Shown in pieces: positions 18,486 to 27,389 of a stretch of DNA of 64,000 bases (the first letter of the stretch is position 1; every line of letters begins with the position of its first letter). A program made the translations under genes and the position numbers. The DNA is from CAVSUB01 sp963730995 (lineage in GTDB: Bacteria > Acidobacteriota > Vicinamibacteria > Vicinamibacterales > 2-12-FULL-66-21), in the NCBI GenBank assembly GCA_963730995.1, contig CAVSUB010000001.1:1116001-1180000 (forward strand), read 5' to 3'. The notes below the pieces were generated by a model, which was not told the origin of the DNA, did not search any database, and saw only the letters and a list, made by a program, of their open reading frames with translations.

Positions 18486-19088
18486 TCAGAATCGAATGCC
18501 GAATCCGATGCGTACCTGATTGACGCTGAAATCGCCGCCGGTGAGGACGCCTTCAACCGAATGGCTGGCGAGGACCTTCTTGTATCTGTAGCCGAGATCG
18601 AGGAACAGCGGACCGCCCTGCACGATCACGCCTCCGCCGACGCCCAGCAGCGGATCTGTGCGATCGAAGAACGTGAGTGCGGCGTCGGCGATGGCGGTGC
18701 CTGTTGACCCGATCCCGGATACGCTCGTCGAAAGCCGCGCAAAACCCGCAGTCGCCTCCGCGTAGGGCCGCAGCGTCTGATGCGAGGAGCCGATGAATCG
18801 GACGCCCGCTTCGCCGTACCACGCCGAGACTCCGGCGTCGAACGGTGTCAAATCGATGAGCGTACCGGCCAGGGACGGCAGCACGTTGGCCATGCGGCCG
18901 CCTTCGGCGATGACTTGAAGATTGTCGCTGAGCGGCACGGCGATGTTGCCGCCGAACGTCGTGCTGTCGGTGACGTCGCCGAACGTCATCCCGCCGAACC
19001 CGGAAATCTGACTATTCTGAGCAAGTGCCGCGGACGGAAGCACGAACAGGGCGCCCGCGAGCGCGGTCGCGATGAAAGCTCCTCGCAT
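18486..19088 (-). CDS. Small outer-membrane beta-barrel protein
   Basis: This 200-residue protein has a clear signal peptide (cleavage after AALAQ) and about eight amphipathic strands, for example SGFGGMTFGDVTDSTTFGGN and PLFLDLGYRYKKVL. It ends in the aromatic IGFGIRF expected for outer-membrane barrels inserted by BamA. It belongs to the OmpA/OmpX-like opacity-type barrels without a peptidoglycan-binding domain. Function is unknown. It is divergent from the DUF3014 gene across a 400-base repeat-bearing gap. Confidence 0.8.
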   Translation of the reverse strand: MRGAFIATALAGALFVLPSAALAQNSQISGFGGMTFGDVTDSTTFGGNIAVPLSDNLQVIAEGGRMANVLPSLAGTLIDLTPFDAGVSAWYGEAGVRFIGSSHQTLRPYAEATAGFARLSTSVSGIGSTGTAIADAALTFFDRTDPLLGVGGGVIVQGGPLFLDLGYRYKKVLASHSVEGVLTGGDFSVNQVRIGFGIRF

Positions 19089-19243
19089 CTTTCAGTACCT
19101 CATGACCGCTGCGATGTTGGCAGCGGCGGCTTCGACGCGAATCGCAACCGTGATGCCAGAGCCGATGCGCGAAAATGTTCCAGAAAGCTCGCGCAGGCTG
19201 ACGCGATTGACCTCTTGCGTGGACGACTCGTCCATGGAAGCCG

Positions 19244-19430
19244 GGATCGGGGATCAGGGATCGGGGATCAGGGATCCAGGGATCAGGGATCAAGGATCGG
19301 GGATTGAGCGGGGATCAGGGATCCGAAACCCGAGTCCCGATCGAAGGTTCTGTCGGATAGCGGATCCCGGATCGCGGATCCCCGATCCCTGATCTCTGAT
19401 CCCGGCCTGATCCCTGATCCCTGATCCCGA
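19244..19430. repeat. GGATCNG heptamer island with inverted second arm
   Basis: From 19244 to 19307 there are nine units, all 7 bases except one of 8: GGATCGG, GGATCAG, GGATCGG, GGATCAG, GGATCCAG, GGATCAG, GGATCAA, GGATCGG, GGATTGA. The opposite arm spans about 19370-19430 and includes three perfect CTGATCC units at 19407-19427. The island occupies most of the 401-base divergent gap between 19089 and 19489, and nothing else was recognised there. Confidence 0.9.
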
Positions 19431-19489
19431 TACAATTCATCGATCAGACCACCTGCGCCGGCTCATCGTTCTTAACGCGGAGGTACAGC

Positions 19490-20347
19490 GTGCCCGACAT
19501 CGGCAACTATCGGCTGCAGCGCACCGCGAACCCGCGTCGCGATGATTTTCTCGACGAGAGAGCGCCGCGACCCTGGGGACTCCTGCTGGTCGTCGCGCTC
19601 GTGATTGCGAGTCTTGGAGGCGGCGGGTACTACTGGCTTTCAAGAAGAAGAGCGGTTCCGGCAGATCGATCGTCAGTTGCGCCGGCAGCGCCGGCGCCGG
19701 CCGAGACGTCGCGATCGCCCCTCGGGGGTCCTCCGGACTCGGTGAACGTGCCGCCGCTCGGCGAATCGGATCCGGTCGTGCGCCTGCTCGTGCAATCGAT
19801 ATCGACGCATCCGCGCGTGCTCGCGTGGCTCGCCACCGACGGCCTCATCCGCAACTTCACCGTGGTCGTCGGCAATATCGCGGACGGCCGAACGCCGGCG
19901 CGGCACCTTGCGATGCTCAAGCCAACCGGCCGGTTCAAGACCGTCGCGGCAGCGAATGGCTTGACGATCGATCCCGCCAGCTACGCGCGATATGACGACC
20001 TCGCGGCAGCAGTCGGCACTGTCGATGCGCAGGCAGCGGCCCGCGTTTACGCCACGCTCAAGCCGCGCATCGAGGAGGCGCATCGTGAGCTGGGCTCTCA
20101 GGAACCATTCGACACCACGATCGAACAGGCAATCGTGCAACTCGTCCAGACGCCCGGCGCGATCGACCCCCGGGTGATCGCGAAAGGCGCGGAGGGATAC
20201 CAGTACACCGACGAACGTCTCGAATCGCTCACCGACTCGCAGAAGCTGCTCTTGCGGATGGGTCCGAGCAACGCGCAGATCGTGCGGAACAAGCTGAAAG
20301 AGATTGGAGTAGCGCTCGGGATTCCAGCCGCGCGGCTGGGTTCGTAG
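19490..20347 (+). CDS. DUF3014 domain membrane-anchored protein
   Basis: This 285-residue protein has a short cytoplasmic N-terminus, one membrane helix (WGLLLVVALVIASLGGGGYY), a proline/alanine-rich linker and a DUF3014 domain. The domain starts at VNVPPLGESDPVVRLLVQSI and continues through the conserved VVGNIADGRTPARHLAMLKP. DUF3014 proteins are of unknown function and widespread in Proteobacteria and Acidobacteria. The start is the ATG at 19490, preceded by GCGGAGG. It converges on the dikinase gene, with a REP pair between them. Confidence 0.85.
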   Translation: MPDIGNYRLQRTANPRRDDFLDERAPRPWGLLLVVALVIASLGGGGYYWLSRRRAVPADRSSVAPAAPAPAETSRSPLGGPPDSVNVPPLGESDPVVRLLVQSISTHPRVLAWLATDGLIRNFTVVVGNIADGRTPARHLAMLKPTGRFKTVAAANGLTIDPASYARYDDLAAAVGTVDAQAAARVYATLKPRIEEAHRELGSQEPFDTTIEQAIVQLVQTPGAIDPRVIAKGAEGYQYTDERLESLTDSQKLLLRMGPSNAQIVRNKLKEIGVALGIPAARLGS

Positions 20348-20392
20348 GATCCCGAGGGAGGCGTCCTATTCCGCAATTCACTTGAGTACCTG

Positions 20393-20441
20393 TAGCGCGG
20401 GGGCTTTAGCCCCCGCGTCGGCGCGGGCTGAAGCCCGCGCC
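20393..20441. repeat. REP pair between convergent genes
   Basis: Two adjacent palindromes, GCGGGGGCTTTAGCCCCCGC and GCGCGGGCTGAAGCCCGCGC, follow a TGTAGC lead. The same family is at 57361-57406 and 62938-62990, with a simpler copy at 53213-53235. Placement between two gene ends suggests a bidirectional transcription stop or mRNA-end stabiliser. Confidence 0.8.
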
Positions 20442-20465
20442 CCACCGGAATGCAACTGAGCTCGT

Positions 20466-22157
20466 TCAGCGCAGGACCTCCACAGTCCCGGCCGCGCCGT
20501 CGACGCGAAGGCGCTGGCCGGTCTTGATCGTCTGGGTCGCGGTTCGTGTGCCCACGACCGCGGGAATGCCGAACTCGCGCGACACGACCGCCGGGTGAGA
20601 AAGTGCGCCGCCCGAGTCCGTCACGAGACCCGCGATCTTCGTGAAGAGCACGACCCAGGCCGGGCTCGTCATCTTGCAGATCAGCAGCTCGCCCTTCTGC
20701 ACCTGATCGAACTGCTCGGGCGAGTCGACCACCCGCGCCGTCCCCTCGACGACGCCGGCAGACGCGCCCAGCCCGCGCAGCGTTCCGCCAGCGGACTTGG
20801 CCACTTCCTTCGATCGTTCGTAGATTCCCGGCCAGTCCCAGTTGCCCTGTTTGTACGGTTCCTCGTGCAGCGACCAGTGCGTGATCGTGCCAGCCCACAA
20901 GCGGGGCCGCCGGCCGAATGCCGCTTGCCTCTCCGTGCGCCGCTTCGCAACGAGCGACTTCACATCGAATGCGGCCGGATCCGCGCTGATGACTCGCAGC
21001 TCGTGGTACGTCAGGAACATCACATCGTCAGCCTCCTGGAACACCGACTGCTCGACCAGCTTCCGGCCTACCGCCATCAGCACCAGGCGCACGCGCGCGT
21101 AGGTTCCCTGGTCCATGTAGAAATGATGGTCGGGCGTCAGCGGCGTCATCTTCAGCGCGAGATCCAGCGCCGAGCGCAGCCTGTCGCGATCCGCCTCGGC
21201 GACCGTTGCAGGAACCAGGGCCCACATCGCGGCGATCGCGGCGTCACGGTTCTCGCGCAACTGGCGGACGTCCTTTTCGTAGTCGTAGTCCGAGGTGAGG
21301 TACCCGCGAATGGCCTCGACGATCGGCGTGGGGTTCTCGCGCCAGGTGGGATAGATGTACTCGTGCGCCCACATCGACTTGTTGCCGTATTCCATCTTGT
21401 AGTCGTCTATTTTCTTCAGGAAGTCACGACCTTCGGGCGAACCCGCCAGCGTCTTCATGACGTCGTCTGCGCCTTCTTTGTCGAAGGCCTGCCTGATCGC
21501 GGCGCTCGCCCCGGCGACCTCCTTCAGCTTCCAGAGATCGCGCACCGAGTCCCAGTTCCTGTCCTCGTCCGAAACGAGAATCCGTCCGACCAACGCCTTG
21601 TGCGTCTCTCCCACGATCCGGACGAAGAGGCTTTCAAAGGTCAGCGAGCTCTGAAACTGCGCGAGGTTCAACATCCAGTGAAGACGGAAGTGCCGCTCCT
21701 GAATGTCGACCGCGTCCTCGAGGAGGATCATCAGCTCCGGGAGCGAGGACGAGTCCATGGGGAACGAGTCCAGGTACTCGAAGTTCCGCTGGATCTCGGG
21801 CAGATACCGACGGTGCCACCAGCCGAGGAACTTGTCGGCGTACACCGGCATGACCATGCTGTAGTACGGAGCGAGCTCGGCTTCTTCTTTGGGATCGCGA
21901 GGGACGACGGCGCTATGCACGTAGCCTTCGATGTTCTTCGCGACCCACTCCTTTCCGAAAGGAACGCCGAAGCGGCGATACATGTAGTCGCAGGTGAGCC
22001 ACCAGCCACCGATGTCGAACCACATGGGAGAAATGGGCTGGGGACAGTGAAGATCGTCCAGCCAAAAATGTAGCTTCTTCTCCTCTTCGCTCGCCCACTC
22101 GATGGGCGTGGTGCGATCGCCGAAGAACTGGTCGATGATGGAATTCCGGTCTACCAT
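20466..22157 (-). CDS. PEP-utilising enzyme subunit: substrate and phosphohistidine domains of a split dikinase
   Basis: This 563-residue protein ends in a PEP-synthase-type mobile phosphohistidine domain. The catalytic histidine is in TDSGGALSHPAVVSREFGIP near residue 524, inside the usual GLGASAGVVEGTARVV to GIPAVVGT frame. The N-terminal 440 residues resemble the substrate-binding part of rifampin phosphotransferase or the larger subunit of phenylphosphate synthase. It has no ATP-grasp domain, which is found at 32806-33744. Together they would transfer phosphate from ATP through histidine to an acceptor. It is divergent from the GntR regulator across a gap with candidate operators. The acceptor is unknown. 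Confidence 0.85.
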   Translation of the reverse strand: MVDRNSIIDQFFGDRTTPIEWASEEEKKLHFWLDDLHCPQPISPMWFDIGGWWLTCDYMYRRFGVPFGKEWVAKNIEGYVHSAVVPRDPKEEAELAPYYSMVMPVYADKFLGWWHRRYLPEIQRNFEYLDSFPMDSSSLPELMILLEDAVDIQERHFRLHWMLNLAQFQSSLTFESLFVRIVGETHKALVGRILVSDEDRNWDSVRDLWKLKEVAGASAAIRQAFDKEGADDVMKTLAGSPEGRDFLKKIDDYKMEYGNKSMWAHEYIYPTWRENPTPIVEAIRGYLTSDYDYEKDVRQLRENRDAAIAAMWALVPATVAEADRDRLRSALDLALKMTPLTPDHHFYMDQGTYARVRLVLMAVGRKLVEQSVFQEADDVMFLTYHELRVISADPAAFDVKSLVAKRRTERQAAFGRRPRLWAGTITHWSLHEEPYKQGNWDWPGIYERSKEVAKSAGGTLRGLGASAGVVEGTARVVDSPEQFDQVQKGELLICKMTSPAWVVLFTKIAGLVTDSGGALSHPAVVSREFGIPAVVGTRTATQTIKTGQRLRVDGAAGTVEVLR

Positions 22158-22198
22158 GTGGCTGCAAGGCCTCCGCGGGGGCTAAGACTTTCTGGAAT

Positions 22199-22225
22199 AT
22201 TTTCGAACAATGTAAGATATTCGAA
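22199..22225. promoter_or_regulatory. Candidate operator: two TTCGAA boxes in the GntR/dikinase divergent promoter
   Basis: ATTTTCGAACA lies at 22199-22209 and a second TATTCGAAC at 22218-22226, with the two TTCGAA cores (22202-22207 and 22220-22225) 18 bases apart. The region is AT-rich against a high-GC background. The same 11-base sequence recurs once, inverted, at 35420-35430 in the other divergent promoter of the cluster. Autoregulation by the adjacent GntR protein is inferred. Confidence 0.5.
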
Positions 22226-22294
22226 CCTTGAGAATTACCCAAGTGGTGTTCGCACGAAGGTTACGGGCCGCCTCGTCGGCACAAGAAGGCTGGC

Positions 22295-23146
22295 ATGGTT
22301 GTTCAATTTGAACAGCCCGCCCGCGCTCCCGTGCCGCGCATACCAACCCGGACGCTGGCGACCGATCTGTTCGAGCAGCTTCGCTCGGACATCCTGCACA
22401 ACCGGCTCGATCCGGGGAGCAGGCTGCGGTTCAAGGACCTGCGAGAACGCTACCACTCCGGCCTGAGCCCGCTTCGTGAAGCGCTGATGCGGCTGGTCTC
22501 CGAAGGGCTCGTCGTCCTCGAAGATCACAAAGGCTTCCGCGTCGCCCCCGTCTCGCGGGAGGAGATGCAGGACATCGCCAACACCCTCCTGGAGCTGGAA
22601 GCGCTCGCCATTCGGATGGCCGTCAAGAAAGGCGACGATCGCTGGGAGGCGGACATCGTCGCGCGCTTCCACGAGCTCTCGAAGCGGCCGATGTTCGCCG
22701 CTGACGGCACGCTCGATACGGAGTGGGAGGCGCGCAACGTCGCGTTCCACGAATCGCTCTACGCGGCGTGCGGTTCGCCATCGCTGAAGCTGGTCTGCCA
22801 TGTCCTCTACGAGCGGCATTCGCGATATCGACGCCTTCGGACCAAGCACACCGGCAAACCCGATCGCGACGTCTCCAAAGAACACGAGGCGCTGATGCGC
22901 GCGACGATCGAGCGGGATGCAACCACTGCCATCGCACAGCTCCGCAAGCACCGGTCGACGACGCTTGGAGACGTCCTCGCCGATTGGCCGATCAAGGAAG
23001 TGCAGACCGAAGAGCCTCCCGCGGCCGGCACGGCCTTATCCCGGAGGAGGCAGCGCCGCCGATCGGATCGCGCCGATGGCGACCTCCCTCACGCTGTACG
23101 GCGGGTCAAGACGCCGCTTCGCCATCGAGCGCTGCGCGACTCCTAG
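22295..23146 (+). CDS. GntR family regulator, FCD subfamily
   Basis: This 283-residue regulator has an N-terminal winged helix (TDLFEQLRSDILHNRLDPGS with the recognition-helix region ERYHSGLSPLREALMRL) and an alpha-helical FCD ligand-binding domain. Metal-ligand candidates are the histidines in WEARNVAFHESLYAACG, and the KEHEALMRATIERDA segment matches the family. Such regulators usually respond to small carboxylates or sugar acids. A basic, proline-free tail after residue 240 (RRRQRRRSDR) is unusual. The position, divergent from the dikinase gene and next to an 11-gene operon on the opposite strand, makes it the likely local regulator. Confidence 0.9.
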   Translation: MVVQFEQPARAPVPRIPTRTLATDLFEQLRSDILHNRLDPGSRLRFKDLRERYHSGLSPLREALMRLVSEGLVVLEDHKGFRVAPVSREEMQDIANTLLELEALAIRMAVKKGDDRWEADIVARFHELSKRPMFAADGTLDTEWEARNVAFHESLYAACGSPSLKLVCHVLYERHSRYRRLRTKHTGKPDRDVSKEHEALMRATIERDATTAIAQLRKHRSTTLGDVLADWPIKEVQTEEPPAAGTALSRRRQRRRSDRADGDLPHAVRRVKTPLRHRALRDS

Positions 23147-23163
23147 TCCCGGAATTCACTTGG

Positions 23164-23195
23164 TGTAGGGCGGGGTCGGAAAGGCCCGTCCCTAC
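23164..23195. repeat. Imperfect REP-like hairpin between convergent genes
   Basis: GTAGGGCGGG pairs imperfectly with CCCGTCCCTAC around GTCGGAAAGG. It lies between the ends of the GntR gene and the TPR-like gene. Confidence 0.6.
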
Positions 23196-23225
23196 GTGAC
23201 AACACGTAACGGAGACGCCTTCACT

Positions 23226-24842
23226 TCAAAAGCGGGATGCGCGAATCGTTGGGTCCGCACGCACCCAGCTCGCGCGAAGTTCCTCGTCTACCGCGCGACC
23301 CGGCTTGCCCTGCGCTTCGAGCGCCTGCTTCAAGCCGATCAACGACCAGCCGTTGTGAGGATGACGCGCAAGGTCGGCCGAGTAGATCCGCTCGGCGTCC
23401 GCCGGACGCCCGGCCTCGAGCAGACAGGCACCCAGCCAGTGCCGGGCGGCGAACGGCAAGGGCTCCGGTTCGTCGATCAGGAGGGCGTCCTGCAGCGACA
23501 CGGCGCGCTCGAATGCCGCGGCCGCACCGGCCAGGTCGCCGGCTGCACGACGGATCTCCCCGTCCAGAATCCCCCCGACGATCCCGAGAAGCGTTTTGAC
23601 CGGATGAACCTTGAAGACGGCCTTGGACTGACCGGCGATTGCCTGCAGCCGGTCGAGCGCCAGGCGTGCAGACTTGCCGTCGCCGCGCCGGAGCTGTGCG
23701 TAGCCCTGGGCAAATTCCCACATCCCGCTCGAAAGGTCGCCATCAGGCCGTGCTCCCAGCGTCGCGACCTCGTCGAAGCGTCCGAATCGGACGAGTGCCA
23801 GCGCGTGGTACGTCGGATCTCGCGCCAGTCTCGCGAGACCCTGCCCGGCGCGAAGCGCGAGCGCTCCCTGACCATCCATCGACGCCGCGAACACGAGCAT
23901 CTGCAGGTCGTGCGCGGGGTAGGTCATGATGCCCTCGCCCTTGGTCGACTTCTGATCCGACTCCCATGCCTGCAGGCTGGCCTTCACCGCGTCGCCCCAG
24001 CGGCCGACCTTGCTCCACGTGTGCGAAGGCATGTGATTGAGATGACTGGCTCCGGGCATCGCGCTCCCGAGATAGGCGACGCACCCTTCCGCGCGCGCCG
24101 GCTCCGTCGTCAGCTCTGTCGTGTGGACGTAGAGATGGCATGCGCCCGGATGACGGATGTCGCGAGCGAGCGCGCGTTCGAGGACGCCCAGCACCTCGAG
24201 GACGTTCGAGTCGCGAATGTCGAGCGCGCCCGGGCGCGGCAGCAGCAGGAACGCCGCTTCCGCGTATAGCGTGGCAGCGTCGAGATCGTCCGGATATCGT
24301 TCCGCGACGCGCTTCATCGCTTGAGCGTAGGCGGCGTCCTGCGCGCGTGCGCCGGCGGAATCGAACGCGGCGACGTAACGCTTCGCCATGGCCTGGATGA
24401 AGGCGCGCTCCTTCTCGTTGGCATGCGTCCCGGCGAGGGACAGTGCCTTCTGGATCGCAGCGTAGGCCCGCGGCGCCTGCTGCGCCGTCATTCGACCGTT
24501 GACATACGATCCCCAGGCCCAGGCTTCTCCCCAATAGCAGATGGCGCAGTTCGGATCGCGCCGCTGCGCTTCCCGAAACGATCGGCCCGCCTCCGGCTTG
24601 GCAAACGCGTACATCAGACGAAAACCCTGGTTGAAATACGCCTGCGCTTGCGGGTCCCGGGAGGAGATAGGCCGGGTGAAGGTTCCGAGGATGTCTGCGT
24701 AGAGGCGAATCGGCTCGTCGAAATCGGCGGGCATGGGATGCTCGTCGTGCTGGGCGACGGCGACCAGAGGCAGAACAAAGAAGAACACGAGAATCGCGGC
24801 GATGAGCGCCGCGCGTCCGCGCGTCTGTGGCGGCGTGAACAC
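23226..24842 (-). CDS. Exported tetratricopeptide-like repeat protein
   Basis: This 538-residue protein has a signal peptide (ILVFFFVLPLVAVAQ). It is otherwise built of helical pairs of TPR type, such as AQAYFNQGFRLMYAFAKPEA, CAICYWGEAWAWGSYVNG and HWLGACLLEAGRPADAERIY. The segment SAMPGASHLNHMPSHTW is typical of a conserved acidobacterial and proteobacterial family of unknown function. It is the last gene of the minus-strand operon, six bases after the lactonase gene, and may be periplasmic. No enzymatic motif was recognised. Confidence 0.8.
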   Translation of the reverse strand: MFTPPQTRGRAALIAAILVFFFVLPLVAVAQHDEHPMPADFDEPIRLYADILGTFTRPISSRDPQAQAYFNQGFRLMYAFAKPEAGRSFREAQRRDPNCAICYWGEAWAWGSYVNGRMTAQQAPRAYAAIQKALSLAGTHANEKERAFIQAMAKRYVAAFDSAGARAQDAAYAQAMKRVAERYPDDLDAATLYAEAAFLLLPRPGALDIRDSNVLEVLGVLERALARDIRHPGACHLYVHTTELTTEPARAEGCVAYLGSAMPGASHLNHMPSHTWSKVGRWGDAVKASLQAWESDQKSTKGEGIMTYPAHDLQMLVFAASMDGQGALALRAGQGLARLARDPTYHALALVRFGRFDEVATLGARPDGDLSSGMWEFAQGYAQLRRGDGKSARLALDRLQAIAGQSKAVFKVHPVKTLLGIVGGILDGEIRRAAGDLAGAAAAFERAVSLQDALLIDEPEPLPFAARHWLGACLLEAGRPADAERIYSADLARHPHNGWSLIGLKQALEAQGKPGRAVDEELRASWVRADPTIRASRF

Positions 24843-24848
24843 AGCGGC

Positions 24849-25982
24849 CTACATGAACAGCACGCACACGGGTGCGCCCACTGGCGACAACTGGCCGGAC
24901 GGCGTCAGCGCGCCGGTGTTCTGATCGATGGTGAACACGGCGAGGGTGCCGGACCGCTGGTTCGCGGCAATCAGCCAGCGGCCGGTCGGGTCGATGGCGA
25001 AGTTGCGCGGCGTCTGACCGCGCGTCGGCTCGTATTCGACGAGGCTCAGCGCGCCCGCAGCGCCAATGCTGAAAACAGCGATGCTGTCGTGTCCGCGATT
25101 GGATCCGTAGACGAACTTCCCGTTGGGATGCAGGGCAATCTCGGCGGTCGATCCGCTCGTCACTTCCGCGGGCCGCGTCGGCACGCTGCTCGTCGGCGAC
25201 AGGCTGCCGGTCTTGCCGTCCCACTTGAACGTCGTGATCGTGGCGGCCTGTTCGGCGATCGTGAAGAGCCACTCCCCGTTCGTGTGCATCGCGAAGTGGC
25301 GTGGTCCGGATCCGGGTGGAAGCGGCGCGGACGGCGGCGTATTGGGAGTGACCTTGCCCGTTGTCGCGTCGAAGTGAAACACGAGCATCCGATTCAAGCC
25401 CTTGTCGGCCGTGATGAGAAACTTGTTTGTGGCGTCGAAGGCCACCATGTGGCCAAGCGGTTTTGCCGTGCCGCTCTCGGCATTCTGACCGGTGACAACC
25501 GTGACGGCCTTCTGAAGCCGCCCGTCGGTCCCGACGGGCAGGATCGCGAAGTTCCCGCCGCCGTAGTTCGCGACCGCCAGATAGCGCCCGGTCCGATCGA
25601 GCGCCAGATGACAGGGCCCGGTGCCCTCCGTCGGCTGCACGTTGAGCTCGGTCAGCTTGCCGGTCGTTCGATCCACGGAAAAGGCGGTGACGCTTCCGCT
25701 CGCCGCGCCGCCAAACGTCTGGAGCTCGTTCACCGCGTAGACGAAGCGGCCATCGGCGCTGGCAATCAGAAAGCTCGGACTGGGCGTCTCGGCCACCAGC
25801 CCGATCGGCGTCAGCTCACCCGATCCGTCGTCGAAACGGAATGCGTAGATGCCCTTGCTGGTCTCGCCGGTGTAGGTGCCGATGTACACGATGCGTTGTG
25901 CGGCCACGCGCGGAGCGCGCGCCGCGGCTCCAACCGCAGCCACCACCAGACAGCCGATAACACAGGCAACGAAGCGTTTCAT
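24849..25982 (-). CDS. Lactonase family beta-propeller (6-phosphogluconolactonase-like)
   Basis: This is a 377-residue seven-bladed propeller of the YbhE/Pgl lactonase family. It is recognised from YIGTYTGETSKGIYAFRFDD at the N-terminus, GTGPCHLALDRTGRYLAVAN and GPRHFAMHTNGEWLFTI. A signal peptide (ACVIGCLVVAAVGAAARAP) suggests export, unlike cytosolic Pgl. Members hydrolyse sugar or muconate lactones, and here the substrate is unknown. It lies 12 bases from the permease gene and six from the TPR-like gene. Confidence 0.85.
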   Translation of the reverse strand: MKRFVACVIGCLVVAAVGAAARAPRVAAQRIVYIGTYTGETSKGIYAFRFDDGSGELTPIGLVAETPSPSFLIASADGRFVYAVNELQTFGGAASGSVTAFSVDRTTGKLTELNVQPTEGTGPCHLALDRTGRYLAVANYGGGNFAILPVGTDGRLQKAVTVVTGQNAESGTAKPLGHMVAFDATNKFLITADKGLNRMLVFHFDATTGKVTPNTPPSAPLPPGSGPRHFAMHTNGEWLFTIAEQAATITTFKWDGKTGSLSPTSSVPTRPAEVTSGSTAEIALHPNGKFVYGSNRGHDSIAVFSIGAAGALSLVEYEPTRGQTPRNFAIDPTGRWLIAANQRSGTLAVFTIDQNTGALTPSGQLSPVGAPVCVLFM

Positions 25983-25994
25983 CGATGCTCCTCG

Positions 25995-27389
25995 TCAGAA
26001 AGGCCATTCTTTTCTGCGCCACGACCAGATCCCGAACGCAGCGACGCCGACGAGCAGCGTCCCGAGCCCGAACAGAATGACGCGTGCGTCCGACGTTGCG
26101 AAGACGAAGATCCACCCCGCCAGCGCCACGAGGCTGGGCAGGGGGTAGAGCCACATCCGGTAGGCGCCTGGGCTCGGCGGCCTGTGCCGCCGGAGCAGCG
26201 TGAGCGCGCCGATCTGCCCGATGAACTGGACCAGGATCCGCGTGGTGATGAGCGCGTCGATCACCATGCCAAGCGAGAAGAAGCTGCAGGCGATAGAGAC
26301 GGCGCCTACAACGAGCAGGGAAAGCGACGGGAAGGCGCCCTTCGGATGAAGCCGCGCGAACGCTTTGAAGAAGTAGCCGTCTTTCGCAGCCGCGTACGGG
26401 ATGCGCGAGTAGCCGAGCAGCAACGCGAATACCGATCCGAAAGCGGTCCACAGAATCGCAGCCGTGAAGAAGGTGGCCGCCGTCCGCCCGTACACCTTCT
26501 CCATGAACAGGGAAACGATGAACTTCGAGCTCGGATGCGCGTCGGCCGGAACGAACTCCCGCCACGGCACGACTCCGATTATCGAGAGATTGATCGCCAG
26601 ATAAATCGTCGCGACGCACACGATGCTGAGCAGGATCGAACGCGGGATCGCACGAGCCGGATTCTTGACTTCGTCGCCGATGTAGCAGATGTCGTAATAC
26701 CCCAGGTAGTCGTAGATGCCGACGCGGGAGGCAGCGCCCAGCCCGATGAGAAAACCGACCGAGAAATTGAACGCGCCCGGGGGAAAATCGAAGGCGATCG
26801 CGCGATCGAAGTGCGTCACGCCGGTGAAGATCACCGCTGCGGTCGAGAGGAGGCTTCCGATCCAGAGTGTGACTGTCAGCGGACCGAGCGATCCGATGGG
26901 CCGGTAGAGCAGCGCAAGGTTCAGCACACCCACCGCCGCCGCGATCATCGCGTATTGCACCGTCGTGAGGGACGGCCAGAGATACCCGAGGTACTGCGAA
27001 AAGCCGATGTAGCCCGACGCGATCTCGAGGGGACCGCTCAGGATGAACTGCCAGATGAAGAGAAACGCCGCGAGGCGGCCCCACTTCTCGCGGCCGTACC
27101 CCTCGCGAAGGTAGACGTAGCTTCCGCCAGATCCCGGCATCGCCGATCCGAGCTCGCTCCAGACCATGCCATCCGGAATCACAATGAGCAGCGCAACGAC
27201 CCATCCGAGCATCGCCTGTGGACCGCCGAGCGCGGTCATGAGCAGCGGGATCGTGATGAACGGCCCGACTCCCATCATGTTGGTCATGTTGAGAGCAGTG
27301 GCCTCGAGCAGGCCGAACCGGCGGGCCAGCTCCGGCGGATGACCGCCGCCTGAAGCGAGGTGACGCGGCGGCTCCGAAGGAGACGTCAC
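25995..27389 (-). CDS. APC superfamily amino acid/polyamine-type permease
   Basis: This 464-residue permease has about 12 membrane helices. The APC signature in helix 1 is MTNMMGVGPFITIPLLM, and SAMPGSGGSYVYLREGYG and GDEVKNPARAIPRSI are typical of the family. The start is the GTG at 27389, which overlaps the stop of the upstream oxidoreductase gene by four bases (GTGA). A longer open frame upstream is only antisense noise. The tight coupling ties it to the catabolic operon, so it may import the operon's substrate or a nitrogen-containing product across the inner membrane. Confidence 0.9.
   Translation of the reverse strand: MTSPSEPPRHLASGGGHPPELARRFGLLEATALNMTNMMGVGPFITIPLLMTALGGPQAMLGWVVALLIVIPDGMVWSELGSAMPGSGGSYVYLREGYGREKWGRLAAFLFIWQFILSGPLEIASGYIGFSQYLGYLWPSLTTVQYAMIAAAVGVLNLALLYRPIGSLGPLTVTLWIGSLLSTAAVIFTGVTHFDRAIAFDFPPGAFNFSVGFLIGLGAASRVGIYDYLGYYDICYIGDEVKNPARAIPRSILLSIVCVATIYLAINLSIIGVVPWREFVPADAHPSSKFIVSLFMEKVYGRTAATFFTAAILWTAFGSVFALLLGYSRIPYAAAKDGYFFKAFARLHPKGAFPSLSLLVVGAVSIACSFFSLGMVIDALITTRILVQFIGQIGALTLLRRHRPPSPGAYRMWLYPLPSLVALAGWIFVFATSDARVILFGLGTLLVGVAAFGIWSWRRKEWPF

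Noticed and set aside
24321..27353. A 1,010-codon plus-strand frame over the lactonase and permease genes
   Set aside because: The frame is charged, repetitive in Arg/Asp/Glu and antisense to two clear genes. Its length reflects codon bias only.
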